The notes: a model not told the origin generated them from the letters alone. A stretch of 64,000 bases of DNA from NVTR01 sp036479015 (GCA_036479015.1 JAZGFB010000039.1:17190-81189); one strand, 5' to 3'. Shown: positions 26,625-35,497, counted from the stretch's first letter. A program made the numbers and translations.

Positions 26625-27534
26625 GGGTATTATTCTCAAGCTCTGATTTAACAATCGCGATCATGTAATCGGTGAAAAGTTTAATTTTTGGGTCTTTCAG
26701 TCGACGGTGCGATGAAAGGCATGCCAATTGAACCGGAACCGGCGGGGTTTGCATTGCAACCGGTACCAGCGCGCCGCTGTTTAAGTGCTCGGCAACCTCA
26801 AAAACCGGTTTCATAACAATGCCATGGCCCTGAATTGCCCAATCCGTAAGCACGTCACCGTCATCAGATTCAAACGGCCCTGATACGTTGAATTTTTCCG
26901 GGCCTTCATCAGTCACCAGCGACCAGCGATATTCTTTTGCGCCGGGAAAGCGAAGGTTTAAACAGTCGTGTTTTTGGGCAATCAAGGCCGCGCCGTCGGC
27001 CGGGTTTCCCCGGTGTTTAATATAGCTTGGTGAGGCGCAAAGCAGGCGGGGGCATTGGGCGATGACGCGAACTTTCAGGTTGCTGTCTTCCAAGTTTCCA
27101 AGGTGAAATGCCAGGTCCAGCCCCTCTGCTGTGACGTTGATGCTGCGGTCTGACAACCGAAGGCGCACGTCGATAAGTGGGTATTGGTCTTTGAAATTTG
27201 GCACCGCGGGCGCAATAAACCGCCGCCCAATTCTAAGTGGGGCCGCCACAAATATTGTTCCTTTGGGGTCGTCACCAGTGCTGGCAATTGCGGCTTCTGC
27301 ATCGGTAATTGCGTCCAGTACTTTGCAGGCACCTTCATAAAACGCTTTGCCGTTTTCAGTCGGTTGCAGGGCCCGTGTGGTGCGGTTGAACAGCCGAACT
27401 CCCAGGTGTTTTTCAAGGTCGGATATCCGGCTTGAAGCGACAGCAGGGGATGCGCGCTGATCGCGGGCGGCGGCGCTCATACCGCCAAGTTCATAGACCC
27501 TGACGAACATTTTTAGATTGCGGATATAGGCCAT
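26584..27534 (-). CDS. LysR-family regulator of the purine cluster
   Basis: A 316-residue LysR regulator: winged HTH at about 1-60 (MFVRVYELGGMSAAARDQRASPAVASSRISDLEK in sequence, with the usual R-I-x-x-L-E) and a substrate-binding domain of the DsdC/GcvA-like type. It lies between uraH (convergent, 41-base overlap) and puuD (divergent), so it probably controls puuD and the rest of the urate pathway. The effector is likely a pathway intermediate, which is inference. Confidence 0.88.
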   Translation of the reverse strand: MAYIRNLKMFVRVYELGGMSAAARDQRASPAVASSRISDLEKHLGVRLFNRTTRALQPTENGKAFYEGACKVLDAITDAEAAIASTGDDPKGTIFVAAPLRIGRRFIAPAVPNFKDQYPLIDVRLRLSDRSINVTAEGLDLAFHLGNLEDSNLKVRVIAQCPRLLCASPSYIKHRGNPADGAALIAQKHDCLNLRFPGAKEYRWSLVTDEGPEKFNVSGPFESDDGDVLTDWAIQGHGIVMKPVFEVAEHLNSGALVPVAMQTPPVPVQLACLSSHRRLKDPKIKLFTDYMIAIVKSELENNTLNSPDMSNIQTAK

Positions 27535-27633
27535 GTTTATTCTTCGCGTTGTTTTGAAAGTCTGTTGTTATTTGTAGGATACACAAAAAAGTACATCGCG
27601 GTATAGTTTGCACAAAAGATGGGGAATTTCGCG

Positions 27634-28860
27634 ATGTATGATCTGTTAGCAATGGGCGCCTGGCTGGAATTTGCGGTGCGTTGGCTGCATGTGATCACAG
27701 GTATTGCCTGGATAGGGTCTTCCTTTTATTTCATAGCCTTAGATCTAGGTTTGCACCGTGACCGCAACCTTGCAAACGGTGCGGATGGGGAAGAGTGGCA
27801 GGTTCATGGCGGTGGATTTTACCATGTTCAGAAATACCTGGTTGCCCCGGAAAAAATGCCTGACGACCTAGTATGGTTCAAATGGGAAAGCTACGCCACT
27901 TGGCTAAGCGGTTTTGCGTTGTTGATTCTGGTCTATTATTTAGGGGCAGAGTTTTATCTGGTTGACCCAAATGTGTTGGATATTGCCGTCTGGCAGGCGA
28001 TTTCAATTTCGCTTTTATCGCTTGGGATCGGCTGGTTGGTCTATGATTTCATTTGTAAGTCCAGCTTTGGCGACAACAACACCCGCTTGATGGTCATGTT
28101 GTTCCTGATCCTTATTGCGGTGGCTTGGGGCTATACTCAGGTGTTTTCTGGACGCGCTGCTTTGCTACATTTGGGGGCGTTTACGGCGACTTTGATGTCG
28201 GCCAATGTTTTTATTATTATCATTCCAAATCAAAAGATTGTGGTGGCGGATCTAAAGGCGGGGCGGGTGCCAGATGCAAAATATGGCAAGATCGCCAAGC
28301 AACGCTCAACCCACAACAACTATCTGACGTTGCCGGTTATTTTTCTGATGTTGTCAAACCATTATCCGCTGGCATTTGCCAGTGAATACAACTGGGTAAT
28401 TGCCAGCCTGGTGTTCCTGATGGGGGTGACTATCCGGCACTATTTCAATTCGATGCATTCACGTTCAGGCAGGCCTACCTGGACCTGGCTGGTGACGATT
28501 ATCCTGTTCATTTTAATAGCTTGGTTGTCCACCGCGCCGATGTTCCATGATGAAAATGACGGCGTTGCCATGGGCCTGGGAGAGGCGCGGTTTGTGGCAG
28601 CCCCCGGGTTTGAAGAGGTGCATGATATCATTCTTGGGCGGTGTTCCATGTGCCATTCATCCGAGCCTGCATGGGACGGAATGATGTGGCCACCCAAGGG
28701 GGTTCGCCTGGAAACCGAGGCACAGATCGCCCGGCTGGCGCGGGATATTTATTTGCAAGCGGGCTTAAGCAATGCAATGCCGCCCGCGAACCTGTCATTT
28801 ATAGAACCCGTAGAGCGGGCGAAAATTGTGGCCTGGTATAGGGCTGCCGTGGGCGGATAG
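27634..28860 (+). CDS. puuD: Urate hydroxylase PuuD, membrane-bound with cytochrome c domain
   Basis: A 408-residue protein with about eight or nine membrane segments and a C-terminal cytochrome c domain with a single heme motif CSMCH (GRCSMCHSSEPAWDGM). PuuD oxidises urate to 5-hydroxyisourate and passes electrons to the respiratory chain, without oxygen-dependent uricase. Start at ATG 27634 (GGGGAA 8 bases upstream); an ATG 15 bases earlier is also in frame. It is divergent from the LysR gene and supplies the substrate for uraH. Confidence 0.91.
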   Translation: MYDLLAMGAWLEFAVRWLHVITGIAWIGSSFYFIALDLGLHRDRNLANGADGEEWQVHGGGFYHVQKYLVAPEKMPDDLVWFKWESYATWLSGFALLILVYYLGAEFYLVDPNVLDIAVWQAISISLLSLGIGWLVYDFICKSSFGDNNTRLMVMLFLILIAVAWGYTQVFSGRAALLHLGAFTATLMSANVFIIIIPNQKIVVADLKAGRVPDAKYGKIAKQRSTHNNYLTLPVIFLMLSNHYPLAFASEYNWVIASLVFLMGVTIRHYFNSMHSRSGRPTWTWLVTIILFILIAWLSTAPMFHDENDGVAMGLGEARFVAAPGFEEVHDIILGRCSMCHSSEPAWDGMMWPPKGVRLETEAQIARLARDIYLQAGLSNAMPPANLSFIEPVERAKIVAWYRAAVGG

Positions 28861-28938
28861 CCGCAATTGTTTGAAGAATGTACGAAATTCCCACTCCCGG
28901 TTTGAAGGATACAAAGACGGTTTTCGCTGTTCGCTTAA

Positions 28939-29799
28939 CTATTGGTTTACGCAAGTGACAAGACCCGATGCGATTTTTTGAATGAGGGCTGGGTAAAGGT
29001 CGGGGGCCGGTTTTTGGGTTGCCCCCATCGGGTCAAGTTGGGCGACCGGGGTTCCGGTGCCGGTAGTCAGACTGTTCAGAAATGTTGGGCTTTCGCCGGT
29101 CTGAGCAATAGCACAGGCAATATTTCCAGATTGCAAAACTGAGCGGATGTTTTTCAGATGTGCAGCGCCAGGTGTGGTGCTGTCGTTCGGGGAAATCACA
29201 CCTGCGATGTCTAGGTCGAAGCGATCGGCAAAATAGCCAAAGGCGCCGTGGTCAAAAACCAGTGGCTGATTATGCAAAGGAAGTAATGTGGATTGGATGC
29301 GCTGGGTCAGGGCGGCAATGTCGGCCGCTGTGCGGTCAGCATTTTCTAGGTAGAGGCGCTGATTTTCAGGGTCTTGGTGTGACAGTGCCTGTGCGATGGC
29401 ATCGATCCAAATTACTGCGTTGTCCGGGTTAAGCCAAGCATGGGGGTCGGTGCCGCTGTCTGAACGCTGCAGCGCAGTTTCAGGGACTGTTAACAGCGAA
29501 ATTTTGCGACTGTTATCGGACAGATTGGCAATCGGTGCTGTAAGCCAAGGCGTTAGATCAGAGCCGATCCAGAACACCAGATCAGCCTGCGCCAAAGCCC
29601 GGGCCTGCGAAGGGCGCAGTTGCATATGGTGCGGGTCGTCCACGCCTGAAAGCAAAAGTGTCGGCTGCCCAAGATCGCCCATGACGCTGGCGACCAAAGA
29701 ATGCACCGGTGCAATATCGGTAACGACATTGGGCGCCCCGCTCCGGGCAGGGCTGGAAGTTATGGTAAGGACCATGAAAATCAGCCGGAATATACGCAT
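28939..29799 (-). CDS. znuA: ZnuA, zinc ABC transporter substrate-binding protein
   Basis: A 286-residue periplasmic binding protein of cluster A-I with a signal peptide (IFRLIFMVLTITSSPARSG). Metal ligands are seen in VTDIAPVHSLVASVM, GVDDPHHMQLRPS, DPHAWLNPDN and LVFDHGAFGYFADRF. The usual long His-rich loop of ZnuA is short here; the zinc-binding tail is instead on ZnuC. Divergent from zur-znuCB, with a Zur-like palindrome in between. Confidence 0.9.
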   Translation of the reverse strand: MRIFRLIFMVLTITSSPARSGAPNVVTDIAPVHSLVASVMGDLGQPTLLLSGVDDPHHMQLRPSQARALAQADLVFWIGSDLTPWLTAPIANLSDNSRKISLLTVPETALQRSDSGTDPHAWLNPDNAVIWIDAIAQALSHQDPENQRLYLENADRTAADIAALTQRIQSTLLPLHNQPLVFDHGAFGYFADRFDLDIAGVISPNDSTTPGAAHLKNIRSVLQSGNIACAIAQTGESPTFLNSLTTGTGTPVAQLDPMGATQKPAPDLYPALIQKIASGLVTCVNQ

Positions 29800-29827
29800 G
29801 CGTTCACCTTGTGCAAAATATTACAAT

Positions 29828-29845
29828 GATATAATATAACATTAC
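29828..29845. promoter_or_regulatory. Zur-box-like palindrome
   Basis: The 18 bases have the half-site TATAACATTAC on the right and a weaker inverse half on the left, similar to the alphaproteobacterial Zur operator (GTAATGTTATAACATTAC type). It lies in the 71-base divergent region between znuA and zur-znuC-znuB, where it can repress both. Confidence 0.65.
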
Positions 29846-29870
29846 ATAGCGAATAGCAGCAAGGCCTCAG

Positions 29871-30368
29871 ATGCCCCCGGCACATAATCCAGTGACAGCA
29901 TTTGCCAAACATAACCATAAATCATGCCGTGGTGACGTGTTGGATAACGCCGACCGCATGGTGCGTGACGCCGGGCTGCGGTTAACCCCGGTGCGTCGCC
30001 GGGTTTTGGAAATTCTGGTCGAAGGGCACCGCGCGATGGGGGCCTATCAGGTGTTGGAAAGGCTGGCAGAAGATGGTTTTGCCAAGCAGCCACCTGTTGC
30101 CTACCGGGCGCTTGATTTCCTGGTTGAGCACGGCCTTGTCCACCGGATCAGGCGGCTGAATGCTTTCGCTGCCTGTATGCAGCCTGGGGTTGCCCATGCC
30201 CCGGCATTTTTCATTTGTTTGCACTGCGAAGGTGTTGCTGAAGCCCCAGCATTTGATGTCAGCGATGCGCTAAAGAAAACGGGCGATGAAATGGGGTTCC
30301 GGGTTGAACGAATGAACATTGAAGCGGTCGGAATTTGCCCTAACTGTTTGCAAGGAAACGGTAAATGA
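29871..30368 (+). CDS. zur: Zur, zinc-responsive Fur-family repressor
   Basis: A 165-residue Fur-family protein: winged helix at about 25-95 (LTPVRRRVLEILVEGHRAMGA, then VAYRALDFLVEHGLVHRI) and a C-terminal dimerisation domain with the structural zinc pairs CLHC and CPNC. The lack of a Fur-type HHDH cluster and the linkage to znu genes make it Zur. It overlaps znuC by 4 bases, so regulator and transporter are made together and Zur controls its own operon. Confidence 0.92.
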   Translation: MPPAHNPVTAFAKHNHKSCRGDVLDNADRMVRDAGLRLTPVRRRVLEILVEGHRAMGAYQVLERLAEDGFAKQPPVAYRALDFLVEHGLVHRIRRLNAFAACMQPGVAHAPAFFICLHCEGVAEAPAFDVSDALKKTGDEMGFRVERMNIEAVGICPNCLQGNGK

Positions 30369-31093
30369 TATTGATAAGCGCTGATGGCTTGGGGGTAAAA
30401 TACGGTGGAAAACCGGTGCTGCATGATGTGAATTTTAGTATCTCAGCGGCTGAGATCGTCACGCTGGTGGGCCCCAACGGGTCTGGAAAGTCCACCCTGA
30501 TCCGCGCGTTGTTAGGGATTGTCACACCCACCAGAGGGACGGTCAGCGCCAAACAAGGGCTACGTATTGGCTATGTGCCACAAAAGCTGAGCATTGATGG
30601 CACCATGCCGATGACTGTGGCCCGATTTCTGGCGCTTCCACGACGTGCACCGGACTATGAGCTGAATCAGGTCATGTCGCGGGTTGGTATTGCCGATCTG
30701 GCGCATCGGCAAATGGCGGCGCTCTCGGGGGGGCAGTTTCAGCGGATATTGCTGGCACGTGCCCTGTTGGGGATGCCGGATATATTGATACTGGACGAAC
30801 CAACGCAGGGGCTGGATCAGCCCGGAGTGGCCGGGTTCTACCAAATGATCGAAGAACTGCGGCGCGACATTGGCTGCGCTATCTTATTGGTAAGCCATGA
30901 TCTGCATGTGGTGATGGGTGCCTCTGATCGGGTAATTTGTCTAAACGGTCATATCTGTTGCGAAGGGTCGCCCCAGGTGGTGTCTGCAGCGCCAGAATAC
31001 CGCGAGCTGTTTGGCATGGGCACCAAGGGCGCGCTGGCGTTGTACCGCCATGAGCATGATCACCACCATGACCATGACCAAGAGGGTGCCTGA
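30365..31093 (+). CDS. znuC: ZnuC, zinc ABC transporter ATPase
   Basis: A 242-residue ABC ATPase: Walker A GPNGSGKST, signature LSGGQFQR, Walker B ILILDEPTQGLDQPG, and the H-loop LVSHDLH. The C-terminal tail YRHEHDHHHDHDQEGA is His/Asp-rich, as in ZnuC of other proteobacteria, and may sense or hold zinc. It overlaps zur by 4 bases and znuB by 1 base. Confidence 0.95.
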   Translation: MILISADGLGVKYGGKPVLHDVNFSISAAEIVTLVGPNGSGKSTLIRALLGIVTPTRGTVSAKQGLRIGYVPQKLSIDGTMPMTVARFLALPRRAPDYELNQVMSRVGIADLAHRQMAALSGGQFQRILLARALLGMPDILILDEPTQGLDQPGVAGFYQMIEELRRDIGCAILLVSHDLHVVMGASDRVICLNGHICCEGSPQVVSAAPEYRELFGMGTKGALALYRHEHDHHHDHDQEGA

Positions 31094-31881
31094 TGTTGGA
31101 TGACTTTTTGGTGCGCGCAGTCTTGGCCGGTATTGGGCTGTCACTGGCAACCGGGCCATTGGGGGCCTTCGTGGTCTGGCGCAAGATGGCCTATTTCGGC
31201 GACACAATTGCCCACGCCGCGATTTTAGGGGTCGCACTGTCGCTGGCATTTTCGATGTCGCCTGTGATTGGGACATTTGTAGCAGCGTTGGCGGTCGGAA
31301 TAGCTGCGTCGGGGTTGGCGTCGGGGGGCAGAAGCATGGATTCCACCCTGGGTGTGCTGTCGCATTCGGCCCTGGCGCTGGGTCTGGTGGCAATTTCGTT
31401 TGTCCGTGGTGTCCGGGTTGATCTGACCAGCTTTTTGTTTGGCGATATTTTGACAGTATCACTGGGGCATGTCGGGCTAATATGGCTGGTTTCATTGGGC
31501 GTATTGGGGGTGCTGGTATGGCGCTGGTCGGATTTGCTAACAGCTACGCTAGATGATGATCTGGCCGCATCAAGGGGCATAAATCCGGCACGCCAACGCC
31601 TGATACTGACGCTAGCGCTGGCGCTGGTGGTGGCACTGTCGTTGAAAATTGTAGGGGCTTTGCTGATCGGGGCTATGTTGATCATTCCGGCGACAGCCGC
31701 GCGCGGATTTTCCCGTTCACCAGAAATGATGGCGATAACCGCCACAGTGATCGGTGGGCTGGCAACACTGGGCGGGGTGGGCGCATCTGCGCTTTTGGAT
31801 ACGCCAGCCGGGCCAAGTATAGTGGTGGTGGCTGCGTTAATTTTTGCAATATCCGGGCGGCTACGGATCAGTGAAACATAA
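31093..31881 (+). CDS. znuB: ZnuB, zinc ABC transporter permease
   Basis: A 262-residue permease of the ABC-3 family with about eight hydrophobic segments. The N-terminal GPLGAFVVWRKMAYFGDTIAHAAILG segment is the family signature with conserved charged residues; a second conserved region lies around VVALSLKIVGALLIGAMLIIP. It forms the channel through the cytoplasmic membrane with ZnuC. Translationally coupled to znuC. Confidence 0.94.
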   Translation: MLDDFLVRAVLAGIGLSLATGPLGAFVVWRKMAYFGDTIAHAAILGVALSLAFSMSPVIGTFVAALAVGIAASGLASGGRSMDSTLGVLSHSALALGLVAISFVRGVRVDLTSFLFGDILTVSLGHVGLIWLVSLGVLGVLVWRWSDLLTATLDDDLAASRGINPARQRLILTLALALVVALSLKIVGALLIGAMLIIPATAARGFSRSPEMMAITATVIGGLATLGGVGASALLDTPAGPSIVVVAALIFAISGRLRISET

Positions 31882-31957
31882 TGCTGGCAGCCGCTATTGG
31901 GCTTGATATCTTCGCCAGAGTGCTAATATTGGCCGCCAGTGACAACGGTTGGAACTG

Positions 31958-32665
31958 ATGCAGGATTTTTCCACGATATTTGCCCAGTCTATTGGGCTGA
32001 TCCTGGGCGGTGATGCCCAGCTTTGGGCAGTGATTTTCCTGTCCCTAAAAGTATCACTTTTGGCCGTGTTGGCGTCTGGCATTATTGGGTTGCCATTGGG
32101 TGCGCTGTTGGCGGTGGGCCGGTTTCGCGGCCGTCAGGCGGTTATTGTTCTGGTAAATGCGCTTATGGGGCTGCCCCCGGTGGTTGTCGGGCTAATTGTC
32201 TATCTGATGTTGTCCAACACTGGGCCTTTTGGGGTTTTTCAACTTCTGTATACGCCTACAGCAATGATCATTGCACAAACAGTACTGGTGACGCCGATCG
32301 TGGCCGCATTGGCCCGGCAATTGCTAGAAACGCTGGATGCAGAATATTCCGAACAGCTGCGTTCTTTTGGGGTGTCGCGGCTAGGGACAGTGCCAACATT
32401 GCTTTGGGACGGACGATATGGGCTAATGACGGCACTGCTGGCGGGTTTTGGCCGGGCCATTGCTGAAGTAGGTGCGGTGATAATTGTTGGCGGTAATATC
32501 AACCATGTAACGCGCGTGATGACCACGTCAATTGCGCTGGAAACATCGCGCGGCAATCTGGCATTGGCACTGGCGCTAGGGGCAATTCTGGTGGCGATGG
32601 CTATCGTCGTGAATGCCGCTGTTACGGTGCTGGGGCTGTCAGCGCGACAGGCCGCAAATGTTTGA
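31958..32665 (+). CDS. tupB: TupB, tungstate ABC transporter permease
   Basis: A 235-residue permease with about five to six hydrophobic segments and the EAA-loop of oxyanion importers (EYSEQLRSFGVSRLGTVPTL). The full set tupB-tupC-tupA without a modB homologue identifies the TupABC type, specific for tungstate. ATG 31958 is chosen over an in-frame TTG at 31949. It overlaps tupC by 8 bases. It begins 76 bases after znuB and may have its own promoter. Confidence 0.9.
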   Translation: MQDFSTIFAQSIGLILGGDAQLWAVIFLSLKVSLLAVLASGIIGLPLGALLAVGRFRGRQAVIVLVNALMGLPPVVVGLIVYLMLSNTGPFGVFQLLYTPTAMIIAQTVLVTPIVAALARQLLETLDAEYSEQLRSFGVSRLGTVPTLLWDGRYGLMTALLAGFGRAIAEVGAVIIVGGNINHVTRVMTTSIALETSRGNLALALALGAILVAMAIVVNAAVTVLGLSARQAANV

Positions 32666-33419
32666 TAACAAATCGGAAAAATCGACCCAACCGCTGCTGA
32701 TAAGTGTGCAGGATCTGGTCTATGAGGCTGGTGACGCATTCCGCTTGCAGGTGGATGAGTTGCAGATATCAGCTGGTGGCCCAACGGTAATATTGGGCCC
32801 GAACGGGGCTGGCAAAAGCCTGTTTTTACGGCTGCTGCATGGGCTGCTTGCGCCGGACAACGGATCAGTTCTGGTCAATGGCGTGGTGCCGGATGCGGCC
32901 GTACGACGGCAACAGGCGATGGTGTTTCAACAGCCGGTATTGTTGCGCCGCACGGTGGCCGCCAACATTTCATATGCGCTGAAAGTGCGTGGTGTCAAAA
33001 GGGTGACGCGGCGGCGCAAAGTTGATGCATTGCTGCGCCAAAATGGCTTAAGCGACCAAGCAAAGCAAGCAGCAAGAACATTGTCTGGCGGTGAACAACA
33101 ACGCCTGGCACTGGCGCGGGCACTGGCGATAGAACCGGAAGTTCTGTTTCTGGATGAGCCGACTTCAAGCCTGGACCCTTCATCAGCCGGGGCAATTGAG
33201 GAAATAATTGCGAATGCCGGGCAGGCGGGCACGAAGATTATTATGGTGACACATGATCTGGGGCTGGCACAGCGTCTGGCAGACAGGGTCATTTTTTTCC
33301 ACAAAGGCCGGGTCTGTGAGCAAGCTTTAGGCACTGATTTTTTCAAACGGGCCAATTCACCAGAGGCACGTGCGTTTCTGGCCAGTAACTTGGCGCTTTG
33401 GGCCGGCGGGAATTCATAA
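32658..33419 (+). CDS. tupC: TupC, tungstate ABC transporter ATPase
   Basis: A 253-residue ABC ATPase: Walker A GPNGAGKSL, Q-loop VFQQPVLL, signature LSGGEQQR, Walker B VLFLDEPTSSLDP and H-loop VTHDLG. No C-terminal TOBE/molybdate domain follows, unlike ModC, which agrees with TupC. The start at 32658 (MFDNKSEK) overlaps the tupB stop; tupA begins directly after its stop codon. Confidence 0.92.
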   Translation: MFDNKSEKSTQPLLISVQDLVYEAGDAFRLQVDELQISAGGPTVILGPNGAGKSLFLRLLHGLLAPDNGSVLVNGVVPDAAVRRQQAMVFQQPVLLRRTVAANISYALKVRGVKRVTRRRKVDALLRQNGLSDQAKQAARTLSGGEQQRLALARALAIEPEVLFLDEPTSSLDPSSAGAIEEIIANAGQAGTKIIMVTHDLGLAQRLADRVIFFHKGRVCEQALGTDFFKRANSPEARAFLASNLALWAGGNS

Positions 33420-34247
33420 ATGACCGGAACGCTAAAAGCGCTAGTAATCGGGATGGGGGTGCTGGTTGGCAGTTTGGCCAATGCTGCAGATGAATTTATT
33501 GTGTTGCAATCCACCACATCAACCCGAAATTCTGGCCTGCTGGATGCGCTAATCCCAAAATTTGAAGCCATAAGTGGCATAGAGGTCAGGGTTGTGGCGG
33601 TGGGGACTGGTCAAGCACTGCGCAATGCACAAAACGGCGACGGCGACGTTCTGATGGTGCATGCAAAATTGGCAGAGGAAGAATTTGTTGCCAATGGCTG
33701 GGGCGTTAAACGGTTCGACCTGATGTATAATGATTTTGTCGTTGTTGGCCCAGGTGATGATCCTGCTGGCGTAGAGAGTATAGCCAATGTGACTGATCTT
33801 ATTAGTAAAATAGCAAAATCGGGCGAAGTATTTGTGTCGCGCGGTGATGACAGCGGGACCCACAGGGCCGAGTTGGGGCTGTGGTCTCAGGCCGGTATTG
33901 ATGTCGCCGCGGCATCAGGAACGTGGTACCGAGAAACCGGGGCCGGGATGGGAACGACCCTGAATATCGGCATTGGAATGGGCGGCTATATGTTAACGGA
34001 CCGGGCATCCTGGGCTACGTTTGGTCACAAGGCGGGATTTCGCATTCTGGGTGCAGGGGATAAGCGCCTGCTCAACCAATATGGTATCATACTGGTCAAT
34101 CCAGCCCGTCATCCACGTGTCAACGCGGTGGCGGGGCAAGCATTTATTGATTGGCTGACCGGCGAAACCGGACAGGCGCTGATCGCTGATTTCTCAATTG
34201 CGGGGCAACAGCTGTTTTTCCCAAATGCAAACGTAGTTCAAGATTAA
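33420..34247 (+). CDS. tupA: TupA, tungstate-binding periplasmic protein
   Basis: A 275-residue binding protein with a signal peptide (LVIGMGVLVGSLANAAD). The TupA oxyanion signature is seen right after it (VLQSTTSTRNSGLLD; the TTTS-like loop), and SRGDDSGTHRAELGLW with TWYRETGAGMG form the second half of the site. It imports tungstate for W- or Mo-enzymes. It starts directly after the tupC stop. Its last 4 bases overlap the convergent autoinducer-binding gene. Confidence 0.93.
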   Translation: MTGTLKALVIGMGVLVGSLANAADEFIVLQSTTSTRNSGLLDALIPKFEAISGIEVRVVAVGTGQALRNAQNGDGDVLMVHAKLAEEEFVANGWGVKRFDLMYNDFVVVGPGDDPAGVESIANVTDLISKIAKSGEVFVSRGDDSGTHRAELGLWSQAGIDVAAASGTWYRETGAGMGTTLNIGIGMGGYMLTDRASWATFGHKAGFRILGAGDKRLLNQYGIILVNPARHPRVNAVAGQAFIDWLTGETGQALIADFSIAGQQLFFPNANVVQD

Positions 34248-34729
34248 CCCCGGGTGAAATTCACCGAGATTGATTTGAGCTGGCGCAGTTCATGGGGCGA
34301 GAATTCGTCAATTTCCGATGTCTGCTTATGCAGGTACGCGACAATATCTGAAATTTCGTTGAGCTCTGCGTCAGCAAAGTCGCAATCACCGCGGGCAAAA
34401 CTGGAAATGGACTTGCTGGAATTGTCGTCGATGGCGTAAGTAAATCCATATTTCAGGCCATACTTTTGGGCCAGCGCCAGCACTCCGCTATCGTCTATTT
34501 CTTCCAGATCATGCCACCTTGCGATCCCGGTATTTGAAAAACCCCACAGTACGGTCGGGTCTTTTAGAACGAGACCTTTCTCAGAATACATTTCCATCCA
34601 GTCCTTGCTATAGGTCTGAAAAAGAAAGCGCGGCGTTGTGAATTCTATGTGTAGTGCAATTGCGTATCCAGCGGTGCAAATCTCGTCCAGACGGGCTAAT
34701 GATGAGGTAATTGTCGGTTTATTTTCCAT
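34244..34729 (-). CDS. Autoinducer-binding-domain protein without DNA-binding domain
   Basis: A 161-residue protein consisting only of a LuxR-type autoinducer-binding domain. The ligand-pocket pattern W-x3-Y ... D-P ... W is present (DWMEMYSEKGLVLKDPTVLWG, then ARWHDLEEID). It ends just where the HTH would begin (HELRQLKSISVNFTRG). There is no frame remnant of an HTH beyond the stop because tupA occupies the other strand. It is divergent from a full LuxR. It may bind AHL and damp LuxR by forming inactive dimers (as TrlR-type proteins do), or simply bind ligand. Function is inference. Confidence 0.82.
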   Translation of the reverse strand: MENKPTITSSLARLDEICTAGYAIALHIEFTTPRFLFQTYSKDWMEMYSEKGLVLKDPTVLWGFSNTGIARWHDLEEIDDSGVLALAQKYGLKYGFTYAIDDNSSKSISSFARGDCDFADAELNEISDIVAYLHKQTSEIDEFSPHELRQLKSISVNFTRG

Positions 34730-34856
34730 TTTAGTTCATTACCTACTATTTTGTTGCTCGTCACCGTGTCTAAAAGTTAGTACAAGAACACAACCAATGC
34801 GAGAGCTGGCTGAGTCTCTTTCAGCCATATGGTAACTTTTGGAGAGCGAGCTTGCA

Positions 34857-35462
34857 GTGAATTCCAGTTGGCCAATCGAACTCCAAGCTATTGCTACAGG
34901 TGGTTACTATGTGGCGCTGCGGATTGGTTTTGCATTCCCTGTTGAAGAGCGCAATGAGTTTCCAAAAGAGTGGATCGATTATTATACCAAAAATGGGCTG
35001 ATGTTGCGCGATCCGGTTGTGCGATGGGCCTATGGAAACTCTGGTTCGGTCCGGTGGAGCGACCTTGATTCGTTTGATGGTTATAGCGTTCTGTCCAAGG
35101 CTCGGGAATACGGGTTGAACTATGGCGCGGTGATTTGTTGCCCTGGGAACGGGCCAAAGGAACTCCGTTCATACGGCACATTTTCGCGGCCTGACCGGGA
35201 ATTTAGCGATACTGAAATTATGACATTAGAAAAATCTCTAACGGCGTTGCACACTGCATCTGCCCCCCCTGGAAACCTGACAGACGCTGAACTTGAAGCC
35301 CTAGGGTTGGTAAAAGAAGGTATGCGTTTGAAGGAGATAGCCTATGAGCTGGGCGTTTCTGAGGGCGCTATTAAGCAGCGGCTTGCGGGCGCGAAGCGAA
35401 AGTTTGGCGCCAAGACAAATACCCATGCGGCCACCATGGCGACAGAATACAGAATGATCTGA
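34857..35462 (+). CDS. LuxR-family AHL-responsive regulator
   Basis: A 201-residue LuxR regulator: autoinducer-binding domain (about 1-130) with the pattern EWIDYYTKNGLMLRDPVVRW and SVRWSDLDSFD, and a C-terminal GerE-type HTH (LTDAELEALGLVKEGMRLKEIAYELGVSEGAIKQRL in sequence). GTG 34857 is preferred because GGAGAG lies 10 bases before it; an in-frame TTG at 34839 has no such site. It precedes luxI by 111 bases with a lux-box-like palindrome in between. Confidence 0.9.
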   Translation: MNSSWPIELQAIATGGYYVALRIGFAFPVEERNEFPKEWIDYYTKNGLMLRDPVVRWAYGNSGSVRWSDLDSFDGYSVLSKAREYGLNYGAVICCPGNGPKELRSYGTFSRPDREFSDTEIMTLEKSLTALHTASAPPGNLTDAELEALGLVKEGMRLKEIAYELGVSEGAIKQRLAGAKRKFGAKTNTHAATMATEYRMI

Positions 35463-35477
35463 TTGATCGCCTTAAAA

Positions 35478-35497
35478 TTGTAACGCTATTGTTACAA
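35478..35497. promoter_or_regulatory. lux-box-like palindrome upstream of luxI
   Basis: TTGTAAC-N6-GTTACAA, a perfect 7-bp inverted repeat of 20 bases total, lies 77 bases before the luxI start. Length and position are those of a LuxR binding site, so luxI is probably activated by AHL-bound LuxR. Confidence 0.75.

Noticed and set aside
31191..31745. 184-codon minus-strand frame inside znuB
   Set aside because: It is the antisense of a membrane protein gene; Ser/Ala-rich and without motifs.
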